A stretch of 64,000 nucleotides of DNA. Source: Streptomyces lienomycini. GTDB taxonomy: Bacteria > Actinomycetota > Actinomycetes > Streptomycetales > Streptomycetaceae. The notes beneath the pieces are model-generated. The model was given only the letters and a program-made list of their open reading frames with translations, had not been told where the DNA came from and made no database searches. Of this stretch, positions 1-7,982 are shown one piece after another. The stretch's first letter is position 1. Each line of letters starts with the position of its first letter. The position numbers and the translations under genes are program-made. The DNA lies in the NCBI RefSeq assembly GCF_027947595.1, contig NZ_CP116257.1, forward strand, positions 124,001 to 188,000. The letters are read 5' to 3'.

Positions 1-1
1 C

Positions 2-124
2 GCCGACGAGGCCACCTGGTCCGGCGGCCGGGTCTCCGGCAACGACTTCGGCGGCAACGCCTCGGCGTCGACCCGCTTCGACTCGGCGCCCAGCGGCGGG
101 CGCTGGCGGGACAACGCGGGCTGA
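2..124 (+). CDS. C-terminal end of an unidentified protein (5' end outside window)
   Basis: An open frame enters from the left edge and stops at TGA 122-124, giving about 40 residues rich in Gly, Ser, Asn and Asp. The composition (for example SGGRVSGNDFGGNAS) resembles the ends of secreted beta-helix or carbohydrate-active enzymes, but the fragment is too short to assign. It is convergent with the beta-lactamase-like gene that ends 18 bases downstream. Confidence 0.55.
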   Translation, partial: ADEATWSGGRVSGNDFGGNASASTRFDSAPSGGRWRDNAG

Positions 125-142
125 CGGGGCGGGCCCGCCCCG

Positions 143-1021
143 TCAGGGCGCGCGCAGGGCGTCCACCACGATGCGGGCCGCGGTGCCGATCACCGCGTCC
201 GCCGCCGGGAGCACCGCCGCGGTGTGGGCGGTGCGGGTGAAGACGGCCACGGCGTAGCGGCCGCCGTCGGGGTACTCGACGACGCCGACCTCGTTGCGCA
301 GGGTCGGCAGGCTGCCGGTCTTGCCGGCCACGTGGACGTCGTCGAAGGGGAAACCCGAGGCCAGGCGGTGCGGCCACACCTGGAGGCCCATGATCCGGCG
401 CATCGCGGCGCCGTACTCGGGCGGGCAGGCCTCGTCGCGCCACAGGGCGGTGAGCAGGCGGGTCATGTCCCGGGGGGTGCTGCGGTTGGTGCGGGCCGGG
501 TCCAGGGCGCGCAGCCGGGTGATGACGTGCGGGTCGGTCAGTGCCCGGGCACCGTCGGGCCCGGCGTCCTCGCGCATGGTGCCCAGCATCTCGCCGAAGC
601 CGTACACCGCCCGCGTCCGGGTGAGGCCGAGCCGGGCCGCGGTGCGGTTGACGGCGTCCAGGCCGACCCGGCGCAGCAGCAGGTCGGCGGCGGTGTTGTC
701 GCTGACGGACATCATCAGGAACGCGGCGTCGCGCAGGGACAGCCGGACCGGGTCGAGCATGGCCGCGAGCCCCGTCGGCCCCGGGGTGCGTCCGGCGGGC
801 GGGCAGTCCACCTGCTCGGTGAGGTCGAGCGCCCCGGCCGCCGCCAGTTCGTGCAGCGTCACGAGGACACACACCTTGTGGACACTGGCCGTGCACACCG
901 GCTGGTCCGCCCCCGACCCGACCTGCGCCCCCGAGTCGATGTCCACGCCGTGCACCCAGCCGGTGACCCCCGCGTCGGCGAAGGCGGCGTCCAGCCGGGC
1001 GACGGTGGCGGTGTCGGTCAT
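143..1021 (-). CDS. BlaB-like serine beta-lactamase-family protein, cytoplasmic
   Basis: A 292-residue protein of the penicillin-recognising serine hydrolase fold. Visible motifs are S-x-x-K (SVHK, about residue 46), S-D-N (SVSDNT, about 106) and K-T-G (AGKTGS, about 235). No signal peptide precedes the domain and the class A omega-loop ExxLN is not evident, so a secreted resistance enzyme is unlikely. The gene lies downstream of a LysR gene through two ATGA-linked micro-ORFs. The pairing of LysR with a leaderless beta-lactamase-like protein matches the BlaA/BlaB regulators described in Streptomyces cacaoi, where BlaB is a positive regulator rather than an enzyme. The family assignment is clear; the regulatory role is inferred. 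A plain intracellular hydrolase is the alternative. Confidence 0.85.
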   Translation of the reverse strand: MTDTATVARLDAAFADAGVTGWVHGVDIDSGAQVGSGADQPVCTASVHKVCVLVTLHELAAAGALDLTEQVDCPPAGRTPGPTGLAAMLDPVRLSLRDAAFLMMSVSDNTAADLLLRRVGLDAVNRTAARLGLTRTRAVYGFGEMLGTMREDAGPDGARALTDPHVITRLRALDPARTNRSTPRDMTRLLTALWRDEACPPEYGAAMRRIMGLQVWPHRLASGFPFDDVHVAGKTGSLPTLRNEVGVVEYPDGGRYAVAVFTRTAHTAAVLPAADAVIGTAARIVVDALRAP

Positions 1022-1188
1022 GACCAGGCCTCCGGTGCCGGGCGGGTACGGGGGCCCACCGGGCGGGTCGGCGGCCGGGGGGCCACTGGCCGTCCCGCAG
1101 CCCTGTGGTGGGTCGCGGCTGGGTGGCCGGTGGTGGGCGCGGTCGGCCGGGGCGCCGGTGGCGGGGCGGGGACGGCGGTGTCGGTCAT
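1018..1188 (-). CDS. Pro-rich micro-ORF B, coupled to the BlaB-like gene
   Basis: A 56-codon ORF starting MTDTAVPAPPP. Its ATG overlaps the stop of the preceding micro-ORF (ATGA, 1185-1188) and its own stop overlaps the ATG of the BlaB-like gene (ATGA, 1018-1021). A GGAGG-type ribosome site lies 6-10 bases upstream. The product is almost only Pro, Arg, Ala, Gly and Thr with no domain. It is a diverged copy of micro-ORF A: both end with a GPRTRPAPE motif and both carry the same upstream ribosome site. It may be translated only to couple the flanking genes, or may be duplicated junction DNA without a functional peptide. Confidence 0.45.
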   Translation of the reverse strand: MTDTAVPAPPPAPRPTAPTTGHPAATHHRAAGRPVAPRPPTRPVGPRTRPAPEAWS

Positions 1189-1331
1189 GACCGGACCTCC
1201 GGCGCCGGGCGGGTACGGGGGCCCACCAGGCGGGCCGGCGGCCGGGGGCCCACTGGCCGTCCCGGAGCCCTGTGAGGTGGCGCGGTCGGCCGGGGCGCCC
1301 GGGGTGGGGCGGGGGCGTTGGGGGCGGTCAT
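1185..1331 (-). CDS. Pro-rich micro-ORF A following the LysR gene
   Basis: A 48-codon ORF starting MTAPNAPAPPRAP. Its ATG overlaps the TGA of the LysR gene (ATGA, 1328-1331) and its stop overlaps the start of micro-ORF B. The DNA from the ribosome site to the stop is a direct repeat of the segment about 167 bases further along, so the two small frames arose by tandem duplication that kept the stop-start overlaps intact. No domain is recognisable. Preservation of overlap and ribosome site argues for translational coupling, but expression is unproven. Confidence 0.45.
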   Translation of the reverse strand: MTAPNAPAPPRAPRPTAPPHRAPGRPVGPRPPARLVGPRTRPAPEVRS

Positions 1332-2290
1332 AGCCAGTACTCCGATGCCGGGCGAAGGTGCAGTGGCCGGGAGGGGGTCTCGGAGTGGGCGCCGGCCGTG
1401 GTGCGCAGGGCGTGGGTGGCCGCGTCCGCGAAGGCGCCGACGGCGGCGTCGCCGCGGCCCTTGGGCCAGGCCGCGGAGTGCCGCCAGGCGGGCGCGGCCC
1501 CGGCCAGCGGGCGCCAGACCAGGTCCTGGTCGCCGGGGGTCACGAGCCGGGTGTCGCGGGGGCCGAGGGCGACGGCCCCGGAGGACAGGACCAGTCCGCG
1601 GACGAAACTCGCGCCCTGCCCGTGCCGTACGGCGGCGGGCGTGTAGCCGCCCCGGGCGCAGGCGGTGAGCAGGTCGTCGTAGACCGCGGGGGCGTCGGCG
1701 CGCGGGAAGAGGACCAGGTCGTAGCCGGTGAGGGCGGCGAGCGGCACCTGAGCCAGCTCCGTCTGCGGGGCGCCGCGCGGCAGCAGGACGCCGAGGTCGC
1801 GGCGGAGCACCGGGCCCAGTTCCAGGCCGGTGACGTCGCACGGGTGGTGGATGAGGCCGACGTCCAGCTCGTGCGCGGCGAACCCGGCGAGCTGCTGGGC
1901 GGTGGTCAGTTCGTGCAGCTCCAGTTCGAGACCGGCGTGCCGGTGCCGGAAGTCGGCCAGCAGCGCGGCGACGGTCTCGCCGGAGATGTCGGGGGACAGG
2001 GCGGCGCGCAGCAGGCCGCTCTCGCCGTCCCGGATGCGGCGCGCGGCGGTCCGCAGCGACTCGGCGCGGGCCAGCAGCTCACGTGCCTCGGTGAGCAGCA
2101 GGGTGCCCGCCTCGGTGATCGTCACCTGCCGGCTGGTGCGCTCGAACAGCCGGACGCCCAGCTCCTGCTCCAGGCGCCGGATGCGCTGCGACAGGGGCGG
2201 CTGGGCCATGCCGAGCCGGGCCGCGGCACGCCCGAAGTGTGACTCTTCTGCAACAGCCACGAAGCACTCCAGGTGCCGCACCAGGTCCAC
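1328..2290 (-). CDS. LysR-family transcriptional regulator (BlaA-like)
   Basis: A 320-residue LysR protein. The winged HTH occupies about residues 1-60 (FVAVAEESHFGRAAARLGMA..LSQRIRRLEQELG in outline), followed by a linker helix and a periplasmic-binding-protein-like effector domain to about residue 300. The GTG start at 2290 is preceded at 8-13 bases by a TACTGG-like -10, suggesting a leaderless message. The gene is divergent from the esterase and PBP genes and heads the chain ending in the BlaB-like gene. By analogy with BlaA of S. cacaoi it probably controls itself and the divergent envelope genes; no secreted beta-lactamase gene is in the window. Confidence 0.93.
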   Translation of the reverse strand: MDLVRHLECFVAVAEESHFGRAAARLGMAQPPLSQRIRRLEQELGVRLFERTSRQVTITEAGTLLLTEARELLARAESLRTAARRIRDGESGLLRAALSPDISGETVAALLADFRHRHAGLELELHELTTAQQLAGFAAHELDVGLIHHPCDVTGLELGPVLRRDLGVLLPRGAPQTELAQVPLAALTGYDLVLFPRADAPAVYDDLLTACARGGYTPAAVRHGQGASFVRGLVLSSGAVALGPRDTRLVTPGDQDLVWRPLAGAAPAWRHSAAWPKGRGDAAVGAFADAATHALRTTAGAHSETPSRPLHLRPASEYWL

Positions 2291-2375
2291 GACCAGTAAT
2301 CATATCGGGGATTGATCGATCCGACATCCATATCGGTCTTGGACAGGGACTCGACGGGGTTGCTCTCCTCGGGGC
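2291..2375. promoter_or_regulatory. Divergent promoter region of LysR and esterase genes
   Basis: The 85-base gap holds two direct copies of CATATCGG (2301-2308 and 2329-2336) around a TTGATCGATC core, an AT-rich island in otherwise GC-rich DNA. Such a divergent gap is the usual place for LysR binding. The exact T-N11-A box was not resolved. Confidence 0.5.
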
Positions 2376-3434
2376 ATGCGCTCCTTCCGCGACCTCGCGC
2401 TCCGCGCCCGCCGGTGGCCCGGCGCGTTCGCTCTCGCCCTCGTACTCCCCCTGGCCGGCTGCGCCACCGACTCCGGCGGACCGGACGCGGCGCCACCGGC
2501 GAGCGGCCCGTCCGGCAGCGGCCCCGGAACCGTCTCCACAACCCCCTCCGCGACCGGTGCGCCCACCTCGGCGCCCGGGGTCCGCGGGCAGCTCCGGGTG
2601 GACGGTGACGTCCGCCAGTACCTCCTGCACCGGCCCGCCGCCGACGACGGCCCGCGGCCCCTCGTCGTCGCCTTCCACGGCCGCGGCGCCGACGCCGCCG
2701 AGCTGCGCGCGAAGACCCGGCTGGAGAAGGCAGCCGCCGCGCGCGGCATGCTCGTCGCCTTCCCCGAGGGGCTCGGCCGCGGCTGGGGCGCGGGCACCCG
2801 GGCGACGGAGCAGCGCCCGGACCCCGGCCTGGACGTGCGGTTCACCGAGGCGCTGATCGAGCACCTGGTCCGCACCGAGCGGGCCGACCCCGAGCGGGTG
2901 TACGCCGCCGGGTTCTCCAACGGCGGCTCGATGGCCCTGCGCGTGGCCGCCGAACGCCCCGGCCTGCTGGCGGGCGCGGCCTCCGTCTCCGGCCAACTGG
3001 CCACGGGGGACGCCGCGGTGGAGCCCACCGGCCCGGTACCCGTCATGGTCGTCTACGGCGCCGACGACCCCGTCAGGCCCCTCGCCGGCCTGCCCTCCCC
3101 GCCGCCGGACCCCGAGGAGCCGATCCTGCCGACCCGGTCGGCGCGGGACAGCGCGGCCGCGTTCGCGGCGGCGGGAGGCGCGGGCGAGCCGGTCACCCGG
3201 GAGGAGAAGGGCTACGACCGGACGGTGTGGCGGCTCGGCGCCGACGCCCCGGACGGCGACCGGCCCCACGGCACCGTGCGACTCCTCGTCGTCCACGACG
3301 CCGGCCACACCTGGCCGGGTTCGACCGTGCCGCCGCCCGACGGGTTCGGCCCGGTCAGCAAGGCCCTGGACGCCACCGACACGATCCTCGACTTCTTCGC
3401 CGACCCCGACCCCGCCCCCGGCCCCGGCCGCTGA
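2376..3434 (+). CDS. Lipoprotein alpha/beta-hydrolase, PHB-depolymerase/LpqC-like esterase
   Basis: A 352-residue lipoprotein. The N-terminus has Arg residues, a hydrophobic segment and the lipobox LAGC with Cys near residue 27, then a Pro/Ser/Gly linker to about 70. The esterase domain follows, with nucleophile motif GFSNGG (about 190) and a late His in DAGHTWPG (about 315), as in the poly(3-hydroxybutyrate) depolymerase and feruloyl-esterase-like LpqC family. The true substrate is unknown. The gene is 18 bases upstream of a PBP gene, so the two are probably co-transcribed, and it is divergent from the BlaA-like regulator. Confidence 0.85.
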   Translation: MRSFRDLALRARRWPGAFALALVLPLAGCATDSGGPDAAPPASGPSGSGPGTVSTTPSATGAPTSAPGVRGQLRVDGDVRQYLLHRPAADDGPRPLVVAFHGRGADAAELRAKTRLEKAAAARGMLVAFPEGLGRGWGAGTRATEQRPDPGLDVRFTEALIEHLVRTERADPERVYAAGFSNGGSMALRVAAERPGLLAGAASVSGQLATGDAAVEPTGPVPVMVVYGADDPVRPLAGLPSPPPDPEEPILPTRSARDSAAAFAAAGGAGEPVTREEKGYDRTVWRLGADAPDGDRPHGTVRLLVVHDAGHTWPGSTVPPPDGFGPVSKALDATDTILDFFADPDPAPGPGR

Positions 3435-3452
3435 CCGACAAGGACCTCCTCC

Positions 3453-5099
3453 ATGTCCGACTCCCCCCACCCCACCTCTCGCCGCCGCCGCGGGCCCCGC
3501 AACGGGGTGCGGGCCGTCGCCGCCGTGGGCGTCGTCCTCGCGATCGCCGCGGGCGGCTCGTACGCCGCCGGGTTTGGCCCCTTCGCACGCGGCGACGACG
3601 GACCCGACCCCGCCGCGGTGGAAGAGGCGCGCGCCTTCCTCGCCGACTGGGCCGCCGGGCGGCTGCCGAGCGCGGCCGACCGCACCACCGAGCCCGGCAA
3701 GGCGCGGGAGGTGCTGCAGAGCTTCACCGCGGGCCTCGACATCGAGAAGCCGGAGCTGACCGCGGCGGACGGCAGGGCGAAGGGCGCCGAGGACGGCACC
3801 CTCGGCGTCCCCTTCACCGCCAGGATGCCGGTCACCGGCCTGGGCACCTGGACGTACGAGTCGGAGCTGCCGCTGCGCGAGCAGGAGGACGGCGGCTGGA
3901 AGGTGGACTGGCGGCTGTCCCTGGTGCACCCTCGGCTCAGCGACACGGAGAAGTTCCGCCTGGAGCGCGAGGAGACCACCCCGCCGAAGGTCACGGACCG
4001 CGCGGGCACCTCCCTCGTGGGCGCCGACTACCCGTCGCTGGCCCCGCTCCTGGGACGGCTCGCCGGTGACGCGGGCGGCGGCGGTCCGCGCGGCGCGGTC
4101 GAACTGGTCGACCGGACCAGCGGCGAGACCGTGCGCACCGAGGCGTCCTTCGGCAGGAAGCCCGACCCGGGGGCGGCGGACCGGCCCGTACGCACCACCC
4201 TGGACGCCACCTGGCAGTCGGCCGCCGAGAAGGCCCTCACCGAGGCCGACGGCAAGAACGCGGCCCTCGTCGCCCTGCGCGTCGACAACGGCGAGGTCCT
4301 CGCCCTCGCCAACTCCCCCTCCTCCGGCTTCAACCGCGCCGCCTCCGGCACCTACGCGCCCGGCTCCACCTGGAAGATCGTCACCAGCGGCGCCCTGCTG
4401 CTCAAGGGCGCGGTCGCGCCCGACGACGTCGTGGACTGCCCCAAGTACCTGACGGTCGGCAAGGAGTTCCACAACGTCGAGACCTCCGAACACCCCGGCG
4501 CCACCTTCCGCAAGGACTTCACCGAGTCCTGCAACACCGCCTTCATCGGCCTGCGCGGCAAGCTCGACGACGGGGAGCTGGGCAAGGTCGCCCGCACCTA
4601 CTTCGGGGTCGGCCAGGAGTGGCACGTCGGCATCCCGACGTACGACGGGTCCGTGCCCGGTCCCAAGGACGAGACGGAGAAGGCCGCGTCGATGATCGGG
4701 CAGGGCCGGGTCCAGGCGAACCCCCTGATCATGGCGTCGGTGACGGCCACCGCGGTGTCCGGCGAGTTCCACCAGCCGTCCGTCACCGCGGGCAACGAGG
4801 ACGCCACGCGCACCGAGCCGCTCCCCGGCGAGGTCGTCACGCGGCTGCGCGAGCTGATGCGGGCCACCGTCACCGACGGCACCGCGCGCGTCCTGGCCGA
4901 CCTGCCCGGTGAGGTCGGCGCCAAGACCGGCACCGCCGAGGTCTCCGACGACCAGGACAACAACGGCTGGCTCGTCGCCCACCGCGGCAACGTGGCCGTC
5001 GCCGTGGTCGTCGAGGAGGGCGTCACCGGCGGCGGATCGGCCGGACCGGTCGTGCACAGCCTGCTGTCGGCCGTACCGGAGGACGCGGACCCGTCCTGA
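3453..5099 (+). CDS. Penicillin-binding protein with transpeptidase domain
   Basis: A 548-residue class B-like PBP. An N-terminal membrane anchor (about residues 20-40) is followed by an NTF2-like MecA_N domain (about 50-160) and a transpeptidase domain (about 240-545). The active-site motifs are present: S-x-x-K in GSTWK (about 308), S-x-N in SCNT (about 353) and KTGT (about 490). It should cross-link peptidoglycan outside the membrane. It follows the lipoprotein esterase by 18 bases. The MecA_N domain is shared with beta-lactam-insensitive PBPs, which fits an adjacent BlaA/BlaB-type regulator, though low affinity cannot be read from sequence. Confidence 0.93.
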   Translation: MSDSPHPTSRRRRGPRNGVRAVAAVGVVLAIAAGGSYAAGFGPFARGDDGPDPAAVEEARAFLADWAAGRLPSAADRTTEPGKAREVLQSFTAGLDIEKPELTAADGRAKGAEDGTLGVPFTARMPVTGLGTWTYESELPLREQEDGGWKVDWRLSLVHPRLSDTEKFRLEREETTPPKVTDRAGTSLVGADYPSLAPLLGRLAGDAGGGGPRGAVELVDRTSGETVRTEASFGRKPDPGAADRPVRTTLDATWQSAAEKALTEADGKNAALVALRVDNGEVLALANSPSSGFNRAASGTYAPGSTWKIVTSGALLLKGAVAPDDVVDCPKYLTVGKEFHNVETSEHPGATFRKDFTESCNTAFIGLRGKLDDGELGKVARTYFGVGQEWHVGIPTYDGSVPGPKDETEKAASMIGQGRVQANPLIMASVTATAVSGEFHQPSVTAGNEDATRTEPLPGEVVTRLRELMRATVTDGTARVLADLPGEVGAKTGTAEVSDDQDNNGWLVAHRGNVAVAVVVEEGVTGGGSAGPVVHSLLSAVPEDADPS

Positions 5100-5123
5100 G
5101 GCCGGGCGGCCCCCGGCCCCGGG

Positions 5124-6263
5124 TCAGCCGAGGCGCACCGGGAGTTCCACCAGGCCCCGCAGCAGGGTGCTGGTCCGCCAGGTGAGCGTCGCCGGGTCGG
5201 CGGCGAGGGCGAGCGTGGGGTTCCGTTCGAGGAGCAGCCGTACGGCGACGGCGGCCTCGACGCGGGCCAGCGGGGCGCCGAGGCAGTGGTGCGGGCCGTG
5301 GCCGAAACCGAGGTGGCCCCGCGTGCGGCGGCCGATGTCGAAGCGGTCGGGGTCCGGGAAGTGCTCCGGGTCGCGGGAGGCGGCGGCCAGCGAGACGAGC
5401 ACCGCCTCGCCCGCCGCGATCGCGGTGCCCGCCAGCTCCAGCGGCTCGGCGGCGAAGCGGAACGCGGAGGCGTGGACGGGGGAGTTGTACCGCAGCGACT
5501 CCTCGACCGCGGCCTCGACCAGCTCCGGTTCGGCGCGCAGCCGGGCGAGCTGGTCGGGGTGGGTGAGGAGGCTGTGGACGGTGGCGGAGATCAGGTTGAC
5601 GGTCGTCTCGTGCCCGGCGACCAGGATGAGAAAGGCCATGCCGAGCAGTTCCTCGGCGGTGAGTTCGCCGCCGTCCGCCGCGGCGACCAGGTCGGCGAGC
5701 AGCGTGTCGTCCGGGGTGCGCCGCTTGTCGCCGGTCAGGTCGGTGAGGTAGCCGGTCAGGGCGGCGGCCGCCGACGCCGCCGCCTCCGGCGAGGTGGGCA
5801 TGACCAGCTCGTTCGACCAGGTGTGGAAGCCCTCGCGGTCGGCCTCCGGAACGCCGAGCAGCTCGCAGATCACCGTGACAGGCAGCGGCAGCGCGTACCG
5901 GCCGACCAGATCGGCGGTGCCCCGCGGCGGCAGCGCGTCCAGCAGGTCGCCCGCGAGGCGCTCGACGCGGGGGCGCAGGGCGGCGATCCGGCCCGGCGTG
6001 AAGTGTCCGGCGACCAGCCGGCGCAGCCGGGTGTGCTGCGGCGGATCGCTCTGGAGCATGTGGTGGCCGATGGCGTGCCCGCCGTCGCTCTCCCAGGACG
6101 CGGAGTGCCGGATGTCGTTGCGCAGCCGCGAGTCGGTGAGCGCGGTGCGCGCCGCGTCGCGGGTGACGACCAGCAGGCTCTCCCCGCTGCCCGGCACGAG
6201 CACCCGGTGCGCGGCACCCTCGGCCCGCGGGGCGGCCGGTTCCTCGAAGGCGGGCGCGGTCAT
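5124..6263 (-). CDS. Cytochrome P450
   Basis: A 379-residue bacterial class I P450. The I-helix AGHETT motif (about residue 225), the K-helix ExxR in EESLRY (about 265) and the haem-binding loop GFGHGPHHCLGAP (about 325, Cys ligand) are all intact. The ATG at 6263 is chosen because AGGAGGT lies 6-12 bases upstream; the open frame extends further but without a ribosome site. The protein is slightly short for the family (about 400). It is divergent from a TetR gene with a perfect palindrome between them. No ferredoxin gene is adjacent, so electrons must come from elsewhere. Substrate unknown. Confidence 0.93.
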   Translation of the reverse strand: MTAPAFEEPAAPRAEGAAHRVLVPGSGESLLVVTRDAARTALTDSRLRNDIRHSASWESDGGHAIGHHMLQSDPPQHTRLRRLVAGHFTPGRIAALRPRVERLAGDLLDALPPRGTADLVGRYALPLPVTVICELLGVPEADREGFHTWSNELVMPTSPEAAASAAAALTGYLTDLTGDKRRTPDDTLLADLVAAADGGELTAEELLGMAFLILVAGHETTVNLISATVHSLLTHPDQLARLRAEPELVEAAVEESLRYNSPVHASAFRFAAEPLELAGTAIAAGEAVLVSLAAASRDPEHFPDPDRFDIGRRTRGHLGFGHGPHHCLGAPLARVEAAVAVRLLLERNPTLALAADPATLTWRTSTLLRGLVELPVRLG

Positions 6264-6299
6264 GGGACCTCCTGGGGAGAGAACCTGGGGAGCCAAGCC

Positions 6300-6321
6300 A
6301 AACGGGGATGACTCCCCGTTT
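6300..6321. promoter_or_regulatory. Palindromic operator between P450 and TetR genes
   Basis: A perfect inverted repeat AAACGGGGA-TGAC-TCCCCGTTT (9-base arms, 4-base spacer) lies in the 145-base divergent gap. It has the size and symmetry of a TetR-dimer operator and is the best candidate binding site of the neighbouring regulator. Confidence 0.65.
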
Positions 6322-6408
6322 CCGTTGCCGACGATAGCATCGGCGCCGGGACCACGGGGAGCACTCCCCGGTTCGCCCGGCCCGCAGGACGAGACCCGGA
6401 GGACGAGG

Positions 6409-7113
6409 ATGACCGTCGGCGCACGCGACGGAGCGCCCCGGCAGCGACGCGACGCGCGGCGCAACCGGGAGCTTCTGCTGGGGGCGGCCCACGAGGTGTT
6501 CACGGAACAGGGGCTGGACGCGCCGCTGGACGTCATCGCGCGCCGGGCGGGGGTCGGCAACGCGACGCTCTACCGCCACTTCCCCACCCGCGCGGCGCTG
6601 GTGGACGCGGTGTTCCGGGACGCGCTGACGGGCACGATGGACGCCGGTGAGCAGGCACGGAAGGCGCCGGACGCGTGGGCCGGGCTCACCGCCTACCTGG
6701 ACGTCGTCTTCGCCGCCCTGGCCGCCGACCGCGGCTCCAACGACCTGATGACCACGCATCTGCGGGGCGTCGACAGCCTGGAGGCCGTGCACGAGCACAA
6801 CCGGCGGACCGTGGACTCGCTGCTGTGCCGCTGCCGCGAGGAGGGTGTCGTCCGCGCCGACGTCACCACGGAGGACGTCCTGTTCGGGCTGGCGGCGCTC
6901 GGCCGCGCGGTCCCGGCGCTCACCGCCGCGACGGCCGCGACCGCGCCGGACGCCTGGCGGCGCCCCCTCGCCCTATTCCTCGGCGGCCTGCGCACCGCAC
7001 CGGCCGCCGCTACGCTGCCCGCGCCCGCGCTCACGGCCGCCGAACTCGGCGAGGCCCTGCGCGAACTGGGGCCGCACCGCACCCGCCCCGACGGCCGCGA
7101 GCCCGGCGCGTGA
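6409..7113 (+). CDS. TetR-family transcriptional regulator
   Basis: A 234-residue regulator with a typical TetR N-terminal HTH (about residues 15-62, including IARRAGVGNATLYRHFPTR). The C-terminal ligand domain resembles the SbtR/TetR_C group common in Streptomyces. The ATG at 6409 follows a GGAGGACGAGG ribosome site. It is divergent from the P450 gene and probably represses that gene and itself through the palindrome at 6300-6321. Its 3' half is overlapped in antisense by the apparent 3' extension of tatA. Confidence 0.92.
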   Translation: MTVGARDGAPRQRRDARRNRELLLGAAHEVFTEQGLDAPLDVIARRAGVGNATLYRHFPTRAALVDAVFRDALTGTMDAGEQARKAPDAWAGLTAYLDVVFAALAADRGSNDLMTTHLRGVDSLEAVHEHNRRTVDSLLCRCREEGVVRADVTTEDVLFGLAALGRAVPALTAATAATAPDAWRRPLALFLGGLRTAPAAATLPAPALTAAELGEALRELGPHRTRPDGREPGA

Positions 7114-7379
7114 GGCCGGGCCGGCTCAGCCCGGGACGTGCCCCGGCCGCCGGGGTCGCTGTCGGTGCCGGTGCCGGTCTCGGGGTCCTCGCGCCTGACG
7201 GCCTCCCCCTGGACGACGCGCGGCGCCCCCGGCTCGTCGGCGTCCTTCGCCGCGCGGGCCTCGGCCTTGAGGATGCGCGCCGACTTGCCCGCCGAGCGGG
7301 TCAGCTCCGGGAGCTTCTTGACCGCGAGGACGGCTATGACGACGACGAGAATGACCGCGAGTTCGCTCAGTCCGAACAC
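6693..7379 (-). CDS. tatA: TatA/E-family Sec-independent translocase protein, abnormal 3' end
   Basis: The N-terminus (MFGLSELAVILVVVIAVLAV, then KKLPELTRSAGKS) is a textbook TatA: one membrane helix, hinge and amphipathic helix. The GTG at 7379 has GGGGAG upstream. TatA is normally about 80-100 residues, but here no in-frame stop occurs until 6693, so the frame runs about 420 bases into the antisense of tetR. A TGA at 7126-7128 in the next frame would end the protein just after the tetR stop; one extra base in the nearby C/G run would use it. The functional gene is therefore probably 7126-7379 with a one-base deletion or sequencing error. It is an isolated tatA without tatBC. Confidence 0.7.
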   Translation of the reverse strand: MFGLSELAVILVVVIAVLAVKKLPELTRSAGKSARILKAEARAAKDADEPGAPRVVQGEAVRREDPETGTGTDSDPGGRGTSRAEPARPHAPGSRPSGRVRCGPSSRRASPSSAAVSAGAGSVAAAGAVRRPPRNRARGRRQASGAVAAVAAVSAGTARPSAASPNRTSSVVTSARTTPSSRQRHSSESTVRRLCSCTASRLSTPRRCVVIRSLEPRSAARAAKTTSR

Positions 7380-7474
7380 GACGCTCCCCTGGTGGACGTA
7401 CGGTGCGGGCCCGCGGCACGGGCCCGCGCACGGAATCTACGGCATGACGGACCGGCCCCGCAGGGCCGCGGGTC

Positions 7475-7930
7475 TCAGAGGTCGAACTCGTGCGGCGGCA
7501 GGTCGAGGGCGTAGCAGGCCTCGCGGACCACGGCGCGCTCGTCCTTGTCGAAGTCCCCGTCGGCGCCGCCGATCACGATGCCGATCTGGACCACCGCGCG
7601 GGCCTCGGCGGGCTTCTTCTTCGCCTTGGCGATCTCCTGGAGGATGCCGACCTTGCCGAAGGCGAAGTCGGCGGTCAGCTTGTTCAGGTTGTCCTCGAAC
7701 CGGCGGCGCAGGTCGTCGGCGGGGAAGTTCTGCAGCACCTCGTTGGTCGAGATCAGCTGGGCGACCCGCTGCCGCTCCGACGGGTCGACGGTGCCGTCGG
7801 CGGCGGCGACCAGCGCGCACATCGCCATGCTCGCGTCGCGGAAGGCGCCGCTCTTGAGGTCGTTCTTCTTCGCCACGAGCTGCGTCTGCATCTGCGACGC
7901 GGACTCCTTGAAGCGGTCCCACAGGGCCAT
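7475..7930 (-). CDS. terB: TerB-family tellurite-resistance protein
   Basis: A 151-residue TerB. The N-terminus MALWDRFKESASQMQTQLV and the acidic metal-binding loops AAADGTVD (about residue 44) and GGADGDFD (about 122) are typical. TerB is a cytoplasmic, membrane-associated helical protein of the Ter stress system. The gene follows spo0M on the same strand and shares with it the motif CTCTACAGnnnnGTAGAAG, 53 bases upstream of its start. Terminal TerD is found at 37.0-37.6 kb rather than here. Confidence 0.92.
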   Translation of the reverse strand: MALWDRFKESASQMQTQLVAKKNDLKSGAFRDASMAMCALVAAADGTVDPSERQRVAQLISTNEVLQNFPADDLRRRFEDNLNKLTADFAFGKVGILQEIAKAKKKPAEARAVVQIGIVIGGADGDFDKDERAVVREACYALDLPPHEFDL

Positions 7931-7982
7931 GAGAACTCCGTACTCCGTACCGGTCGGAAGGGAAAGGGGGATGATCCTGACC

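Noticed and set aside
2079-5057. A minus-strand open frame of nearly 1000 codons opposite the esterase and PBP genes
   Set aside because: Gly/Arg/Val-rich antisense shadow without domain motifs; the plus-strand genes are clear.
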